Notes under the pieces: model-generated
What the model was told of the DNA's origin: nothing
Seen by the model: the letters and a program-made list of their open reading frames with translations, nothing else
Databases searched by the model: none
NCBI GenBank assembly: GCA_038230975.1
Contig: JBBRMF010000016.1
Span: forward strand, 1-38,543
Direction: 5' to 3'
Source: JANXVV01 sp038230975
GTDB lineage: Bacteria > Planctomycetota > Phycisphaerae > Tepidisphaerales > Tepidisphaeraceae
Length of the DNA stretch: 38,543 nt
Shown here: piece after piece, positions 33,847 to 38,543 of the stretch
Layout: each line of letters begins with the position of its first letter
Numbering within the stretch: position 1 is the first letter of the stretch
Program-made: the position numbers and the translations under genes

Positions 33847-33864
33847 AATCAAATCACTCCGCAC
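33836..33864 (+). pseudogene. Probable 5' stub of a HepT/HEPN partner gene
   Basis: ATG 33836 overlaps the MNT gene stop by 11 bases, the usual spacing of an MNT-HepT pair. It encodes MLPEIKSL, which matches the beginning of many DUF86/HepT proteins (MLPEx-K-x-YLYDI). After this the frame runs antisense into the 3' end of recG and shows no HepT features (no RxxxxY). Only about eight codons are left. The match is short, so this is suggestive. Confidence 0.35.
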
Positions 33865-35961
33865 TCAACCCACCTGCGCCAACGCCAACGTCTCCCCGAA
33901 CTGCTCGCTCAATGCCTTGCGCAATTCGCGATGTTCTGCGGCCGTCAACTTTGGATCCGCAGCCAAAATCGCCAACGCATCTTCTCTCGCCTGATGCAGC
34001 ATCTCTAATTCCTGAGTGACATCGGCCATTTTAAATTCGGGCAGACCATGTTGGCGTGTGCCGAAGAATTCACCGGGGCCGCGGAGTTGCAGATCCATTT
34101 CGGCGATCTCGAAACCGTTGGTGGTTTGCGTCATTGCCTTGAGGCGTTGCTCGGCGAGTTCGGTGGGGGGGTCGGAGATGAGAAGGCAACTGGACAGGTC
34201 TTTGCCTCTGCCGACACGGCCGCGCAGTTGATGCAGTTGGGATAGGCCGAAACGGTCGGCGTTGTCGATCAGGATGACGCTGGCGTTGGGGACGTCGATG
34301 CCGACTTCGATCACCGTTGTGGCGATCAGCACATCGGTTTGACGATCGCGAAAGGCGAGCATCGCGGCTTGTTTTTCATCGGTGGACATCTGACCATGCA
34401 AGGCCGCTAGTCGAAGGCCGCTCAACGGGCCTTTGGAAAGGCGGTCGAATTCCGTCTTCACTGATTTGTTTTCGGAGATGCCATCGTCATCGATCTGGGG
34501 AAGCACGATGTAAGCCTGCCGGCCACGACCGACTTGATCTCGGATGTAATCGTAGGCCTGGATCGCCTGATTCGTTCGCAGCCATTTGGTGCGGATGGGT
34601 TGACGGCCGGGGGGAAGGTGGTCGATCGTACTCAAATCAAAATCCGCGAAATAAGAAAGCGCGAGCGTTCGAGGAATTGGCGTAGCGGTCATCACCAGAT
34701 AGTGCGGCGAGAATCCTTTGCTCTTCAGGGTCGCGCGTTGCATCACGCCAAGTTTGTGTTGTTCATCGACAACAACCAGGCCGAGGTTGGCAAACTCGAT
34801 ATCTTTCTGCAGCAGGGCCTGTGTGCCGATGGCGATGTGGATTTTTCCATTGGCCAGATCTACAAGTCCTGCCCCGCGCGCTTCGCGTTTGGTGCGACTT
34901 GTGAAGAGGCCAATCTTCACGCCACTGTCTTTCAGAAAGTTGGAGAGGGTCAGGAAATGTTGCTCAGCCAGCACTTCCGTCGGCGCAAGCAGCGCCCCTT
35001 GCATCTTGTTCGCAACAGCGACGAGCATCGCGTAGAGCGCCACGACGGTTTTCCCACTGCCCACATCGCCTTGCAACAACCGGTTCATCGGGTGGGGCGA
35101 TCGCAGGTCTTTCAGGATTTCCCAGATCGAACCTTGCTGGGCCTCCGTAAGCGGGAATGGGAATCGCTTACGGATGCGTTCATCGAGCAGTTTGTCGGCC
35201 CGCAAAACCGGCGCGGTGAGTCGTCCATCGCGCAGCCGTTTGCTGACGCCCAGACCAAGCTGCATCAGCATGAGTTCATCGTAGACAATCCGACGACGTG
35301 CCTGCTGGGCCTCTCGTTCATTCGACGGCAGATGAATGGCGCGATAGGCCTCACGGCGGGGTAACAATTTATGCTTGTCGAGTAGTGCCTGGGAAAACCA
35401 TTCCTGAATTGCAGGAAGGGCGGCGGGTAAATTTTCTTCGACCACCCGTTGAATCACATCGCTGGTCAGCTTGGCGGTGGCGGGATAAATCGGGCGGAAC
35501 GTGGATTGGTCGATTCGTTCAGATTCGGCGTCGATCAGGTGCCATTTGGGGTTGGCCATCTGCGGCAGATTGCGGAATATCTTCACCATGCCCTGCACGC
35601 GGAGAATCATGCCGGGATTGATTTTGTTGCGGAGGTAACTGGCGTTGAAAAAGACGAGCGCGAGCTTGTCCGTGCCGTCATCGAGCGTGGCTTCAAACCG
35701 GGCGCGCGGGCGGGCCCCGATGTAATCGACGGCGACCACTTCGCCGCGTGTGGTTTGGATTTGTTCCGTCACCAATTCAGCGATGGTTTTTTCGGCCGAC
35801 TCGTACTGGTAGGTGCGTGGGAAATATTCGAGCAGGTCAGCGAGGGTTCTAATTCCGACCGCGTGAAAATGTTTGGCTCGGGTCGGACCGATACCGTTTA
35901 AATTCTCGATGGGGGATTGAGGATCGATGGCTGCGGACTGAATGGAATCGGGGGTCGCCAT
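33865..35961 (-). CDS. recG: ATP-dependent DNA helicase RecG
   Basis: Helicase of about 698 aa that processes stalled replication forks and Holliday junctions. The N-terminal wedge/OB region begins with an HhH-like stretch (LNGIGPTRAKHFHAVGIRTLADLLEYFP). Walker A is LLQGDVGSGKTVVAL (about residues 294-308), motif II is DEQHKLGVMQR, motif III is MTATPIPRTLALSYF. Motifs V/VI are VIEVGIDVPNASVILIDNAD and LHQLRGRVGRGK. The C-terminus (LQLRGPGEFFGTRQHGLPEF) is RecG-specific. ATG 35961 gives a length close to E. coli RecG (693 aa); the open frame to 36012 begins with TTG. It lies downstream of pcm on the same strand, separated by paired palindromic repeats. Confidence 0.96.
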   Translation of the reverse strand: MATPDSIQSAAIDPQSPIENLNGIGPTRAKHFHAVGIRTLADLLEYFPRTYQYESAEKTIAELVTEQIQTTRGEVVAVDYIGARPRARFEATLDDGTDKLALVFFNASYLRNKINPGMILRVQGMVKIFRNLPQMANPKWHLIDAESERIDQSTFRPIYPATAKLTSDVIQRVVEENLPAALPAIQEWFSQALLDKHKLLPRREAYRAIHLPSNEREAQQARRRIVYDELMLMQLGLGVSKRLRDGRLTAPVLRADKLLDERIRKRFPFPLTEAQQGSIWEILKDLRSPHPMNRLLQGDVGSGKTVVALYAMLVAVANKMQGALLAPTEVLAEQHFLTLSNFLKDSGVKIGLFTSRTKREARGAGLVDLANGKIHIAIGTQALLQKDIEFANLGLVVVDEQHKLGVMQRATLKSKGFSPHYLVMTATPIPRTLALSYFADFDLSTIDHLPPGRQPIRTKWLRTNQAIQAYDYIRDQVGRGRQAYIVLPQIDDDGISENKSVKTEFDRLSKGPLSGLRLAALHGQMSTDEKQAAMLAFRDRQTDVLIATTVIEVGIDVPNASVILIDNADRFGLSQLHQLRGRVGRGKDLSSCLLISDPPTELAEQRLKAMTQTTNGFEIAEMDLQLRGPGEFFGTRQHGLPEFKMADVTQELEMLHQAREDALAILAADPKLTAAEHRELRKALSEQFGETLALAQVG

Positions 35962-36040
35962 CGGGGATTCAATTCGGTCGGATGTGTGTCCCGCAGCAGC
36001 GCCGCTGGGCAAACGTGAATTACGAACCTGTTCTCTTGTC

Positions 36041-36136
36041 CCCTCTCCTGGTACTCCGGGGGAGGGTTAGCGTGGGGGCCGGTCCCTGCCATAAGAAGCC
36101 TCCACCCCGGCCCTCCCCCGGAGTACCGGAAGAGGG
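36041..36136. repeat. Inverted pair of GGTACTCCGGGGGAGGG palindromes (BIME-like)
   Basis: Arms 36041-36066 and 36111-36136 are inverted copies of one 26-base unit (24 of 26 positions), separated by 44 bases. Each arm is itself a palindrome, and the unit is the same as the perfect palindrome at 31568-31595 (CCCTCCCCCGGAGTACCGG). Such pairing of REP units is the bacterial interspersed mosaic element pattern. It fills the gap between pcm and recG. Confidence 0.85.
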
Positions 36137-36184
36137 AGAAAAGCAATTGGTTTTTTTAGAGAATCGCAGTCTCCTATTTTGTTC

Positions 36185-36841
36185 TTACTTGTCGTCCCAA
36201 CCATATTGCCCGATCAATTTCACAAAACGGCAGGCGCACAGATCGGTGGTTTCCAGTACATCACCATGGCGGGTGACTTTGATAAGCATTTGCTTATCCT
36301 GTTCACCGACAGGCAGCACGGCAATTCCACCGTCTTTAAGTTGTTCCAGCAGCAATGAGTCGGGCAATGCAGGCGCTCCGGCGGTGATTAAAATTCGATC
36401 GAAGGGAGCGGCTTCTTTCCAGCCCAGTGTGCCATCCGAATGGCGAAAGTGGACGTTGCGCTGGGCCAGATCCATTAACCTTTCCCAGGCTGAATCGAGC
36501 AAGGGTTTGAGGCGCTCGATGGAGTACACCTCGCTAGCCAACTTGGACAGGATTGCGGTTTGGTACCCGCTGCCCGTGCCGATTTCGAGCACGCGATGCG
36601 TGGGTTGCACGTCAAGCCGCGCGGTCATGAGGGCAACCATGTACGGCTGACTGATCATCTGACCGTGGCCAATGGGCGATGGTCGATCGCTGTAGGCTTT
36701 GGAGCGATCTTCGCGGGGGAAGAAAAGCTCGCGCGGTGTATTGCGGATCGCCTCAATCACGCGTGTGTCTGAAATCCCTCGCTCGATGATCTGCTGGCGA
36801 ATCATCTGCTCCATCGGGGTGAGTTCCTGCAACTTGTTCAT
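36185..36841 (-). CDS. pcm: Protein-L-isoaspartate O-methyltransferase
   Basis: Cytoplasmic repair enzyme of 218 aa that methylates isoaspartyl residues of damaged proteins using SAM. Family motifs: RELFFPREDRSKAYSD (38-52), PIGHGQMISQPYMVALM (56-72), motif I LEIGTGSGYQTAIL (85-98), YSIERLKPLL, and FDRILITAGAP with the substrate-binding region. Length and order match PCMT fully. ATG 36841 is used; ATGs at residues 10 and 13 are alternatives. It is divergent from bioA (140 bases apart) and lies upstream of recG with paired palindromic repeats in between. Confidence 0.95.
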   Translation of the reverse strand: MNKLQELTPMEQMIRQQIIERGISDTRVIEAIRNTPRELFFPREDRSKAYSDRPSPIGHGQMISQPYMVALMTARLDVQPTHRVLEIGTGSGYQTAILSKLASEVYSIERLKPLLDSAWERLMDLAQRNVHFRHSDGTLGWKEAAPFDRILITAGAPALPDSLLLEQLKDGGIAVLPVGEQDKQMLIKVTRHGDVLETTDLCACRFVKLIGQYGWDDK

Positions 36842-36871
36842 GTATGTCTCATTCTATCGTATATCGCGGGT

Positions 36872-36900
36872 TTGACCATCCGGTGCGCCGCATCTATCTT
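36872..36900 (+). promoter_or_regulatory. Predicted sigma-70-type promoter for the biotin operon
   Basis: TTGACC at 36872-36877 and TATCTT at 36895-36900 are separated by exactly 17 bases and read towards bioA, whose start is 82 bases downstream of the -10. The match is five of six and four of six to the housekeeping consensus. The region is the shared divergent gap with pcm. I saw no clear BirA-type operator. Confidence 0.5.
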
Positions 36901-36981
36901 TCGGAGTTTTCTGATCGCTGTCTCATACGCTGCCGAGGTTGATGTCGTTCAACCTTGGAACGTTACAATAACGGTTTGCCG

Positions 36982-38340
36982 ATGAACACCGAAGAACTTC
37001 GCCATCTGGATCGCCAGCATCTCTGGCATCCATTTACGCCGATGAAGCTATGGCTTGCGGGCGATCCGCTGGTGATTTCGGCAGCGGACGGCATGCATCT
37101 GATCGACAGCGACGGTAATCGATACATTGACGGTGTCAGCAGTCTCTGGTGCAACGTACACGGGCATCGCGTGCCCGCGATCGATAACGCGATGAAGGAT
37201 CAGCTCGGTAAGGTGGCCCACACTACGATGTTGGGATTAACGAGCGAACCGGCGATCTTGCTGGCGGATCGATTGATGAGGCTTGTACCGCAGTCGCTGA
37301 AGAAGATCTTTTACAGCGATGCCGGCGCGACCGCCACGGAAATCGCGTTCAAACTGGCGGCACAGTATTGGTACAACCTCGGTCAGCCTGAGAAGACGGC
37401 GTTTGTCGGGTTCACCGAGGCGTATCATGGAGATACTTTCGGTGCGATGTCGATTGGCCGGACGGATGCATTTCATAAACCGTATTTTCCGCTGCTTTTC
37501 AAAGCGTATTTCGCGCCGACTCCGTTTGTGTATCGCAGCGAATTTCCGAACGATCCGGAACGCGTGAAACGTGAATGCCTGGCGGCGCTCGAAAAGATTC
37601 TGCGCGATCAAGGCGCGACGATCGCGGCGATTTGCATTGAACCGATCGTGCAAGGGGCGGCGGGAATGATCGTGCATCCGGAGGGATTTCTGCGCGAGGT
37701 CCGAAGGCTTGCCACTCAATATAATGTCCTGCTGATCTGTGACGAGGTGGCTGTGGGGTTCGGGCGGACCGGAAAAATGTTCGCCTGTGAACACGAAGGG
37801 GTCGAACCGGATCTGATGTGCGTGGCCAAGGGAATCACCGGCGGCTACCTTCCCCTGGCGGCAACGTTCACCACGCAAAAAATCTTTGATGCATTTCTCG
37901 GTGATCCGTGGGAAGGCAAAACATTTTTTCACGGTCACACGTACACCGGCAACCCGCTGGCGTGCGCGGCGGCGTTGGCGTCGCTGGATTTGTTCGATCA
38001 GAATGATGTATTGCAGAATGTCTGCTCAAACGCCGATGCGTTCAATACATTGGCGATGCGTGCCGAGCTTTATCAGAGGACTTATGTAGGAGATGTGCGG
38101 CAAAAGGGAACGATGATCGGAATTGAACTCGTGCAAGAGCCAAAGACGCGTGCGCGGTTTGATCCACGCCGAAGGGTTGGCGCGGAGTTCTGTGCTCGCC
38201 TTCGCAAGCGCGGCGTGATTCTGCGTTCGCTCGGTGACGTGATCGTCATCATGCCTCCGCTGGCGATGGATCAACCTTGCTTCAGGCAACTCATCGACGC
38301 GGTGATCGCGGAAATTTCTGATTTGGAATCATGGATATGA
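36982..38340 (+). CDS. bioA: Adenosylmethionine-8-amino-7-oxononanoate aminotransferase
   Basis: PLP-dependent class III aminotransferase of 452 aa that converts KAPA to DAPA using SAM as amino donor in biotin synthesis. Signature regions: HLWHPFTPMK near the N-terminus (BioA-specific, substrate pocket), SLWCNVHGH, SDAGATATEIAFKLA, EAYHGDTFGAMSIG, CDEVAVGFGRTGKMFACEH, and PLP lysine Lys283 in CVAKGITGGYLPLAAT. GHTYTGNPLACAAALA follows as usual. ATG 36982 is chosen; a TTG at 36955 could add nine residues. The stop overlaps the start of bioD by ATGA. Confidence 0.95.
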   Translation: MNTEELRHLDRQHLWHPFTPMKLWLAGDPLVISAADGMHLIDSDGNRYIDGVSSLWCNVHGHRVPAIDNAMKDQLGKVAHTTMLGLTSEPAILLADRLMRLVPQSLKKIFYSDAGATATEIAFKLAAQYWYNLGQPEKTAFVGFTEAYHGDTFGAMSIGRTDAFHKPYFPLLFKAYFAPTPFVYRSEFPNDPERVKRECLAALEKILRDQGATIAAICIEPIVQGAAGMIVHPEGFLREVRRLATQYNVLLICDEVAVGFGRTGKMFACEHEGVEPDLMCVAKGITGGYLPLAATFTTQKIFDAFLGDPWEGKTFFHGHTYTGNPLACAAALASLDLFDQNDVLQNVCSNADAFNTLAMRAELYQRTYVGDVRQKGTMIGIELVQEPKTRARFDPRRRVGAEFCARLRKRGVILRSLGDVIVIMPPLAMDQPCFRQLIDAVIAEISDLESWI

Positions 38341-38543
38341 TCAACCCCGTCCCCATTCCCGGCTTATTTATCACTGGTACGGATACCGGCGTTGGCAAAA
38401 CCGTCATCGCCGGTGCTATTGCCCAATGGTTTGCGCGACGAGGAGCACAGGTGGCGGTGTGTAAACCGATCGCCACCGGGTGTGCGCATCGCCGTGAGGG
38501 CTTGGTGAGTGAAGACGCGGAGTTTTTGGCCAGTTGTGCGGAT
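38337..38543 (+). CDS. bioD: Dethiobiotin synthetase, 5' part only
   Basis: First 69 codons of an ATP-dependent enzyme that closes the ureido ring of dethiobiotin from DAPA and carbon dioxide, the step after BioA. The Walker-type loop GTDTGVGKT at residues 14-22 is the BioD signature, followed by VAVCKPIATGCAHRREGLVSEDA, with Lys of the CKPIATG motif. The start overlaps the bioA stop (ATGA), indicating coupled translation; an ATG six bases earlier (38331) is in frame too. The gene continues beyond the window. Confidence 0.93.
   Translation, partial: MINPVPIPGLFITGTDTGVGKTVIAGAIAQWFARRGAQVAVCKPIATGCAHRREGLVSEDAEFLASCAD

Overview
The window reads as a chromosomal segment of a member of the Planctomycetota. 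The sequence carries two large PSCyt1/DUF1549/DUF1553 proteins, one paired with a Tat-exported DUF1501 protein. It also has a sedolisin (S53) peptidase with an N-terminal 'LESRQLLS' motif, a membrane protein ending in a 'CGYDIRATPDQCPECG' zinc ribbon, and two copies of a small 'PFxPFRI' protein family. From memory, these are planctomycete hallmarks. No rRNA, tRNA, CRISPR array, phage or complete insertion sequence was seen. The content is mostly ordinary chromosomal genes with accessory pieces in between.

Layout. 1-3075: a palindromic repeat, a PIG-L/LmbE-type lipoprotein deacetylase and an acyltransferase-3 membrane protein. 3289-6156: a PHP-glycosyltransferase (GT4) fusion and a small PFxPFRI protein. 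6418-7054: a frameshifted zinc-ribbon membrane protein. 11433-7160 (minus strand): a compact run of ECF sigma factor, membrane anti-sigma-like protein, an unusually large signal peptidase I and an exported esterase. 11562-12143: a HAD phosphatase/phosphomutase. 16313-12171 (minus): an esterase and a PSD1-type cytochrome protein. 16478-18423: a second ECF cassette (sigma, ZAS anti-sigma, Spy/CpxP-like periplasmic protein). 18757-20658: an S53 peptidase. 20883-25647: a DUF1501 plus PSD1 pair. 25756-27565: a frameshifted DUF3800 gene and a gene-poor stretch with repeats and a terminator. 27566-28477: an HldD-like NAD-dependent epimerase. 28935-33846: a run of pseudouridine synthase, methyltransferase, rhomboid protease, class I fumarase, a small protein and an orphan MNT nucleotidyltransferase. 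36841-33865 (minus): pcm and recG. 36982-end: bioA followed by the start of bioD, a biotin operon cut by the window edge.

How the genes work together. The two ECF cassettes look like separate envelope-signalling units. The first places a signal peptidase I directly behind its anti-sigma gene. The second adds a periplasmic Spy-like protein that may be the sensor. The esterases, PSD1/DUF1501 proteins and deacetylase fit an exported polymer-degrading lifestyle, but their substrates cannot be read from sequence. BioA and BioD are consecutive steps of biotin synthesis.

The most striking non-gene signal is the density of palindromic intergenic repeats, in at least four sequence families. Several gene remnants are also visible: two single-base frameshifts and a HepT stub after the MNT gene. 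I did not find a convincing wholly new system. The best candidates for follow-up are the signal peptidase with a zinc-ribbon and LamG-like insert inside a sigma/anti-sigma operon, and the PHP-GT4 fusion.
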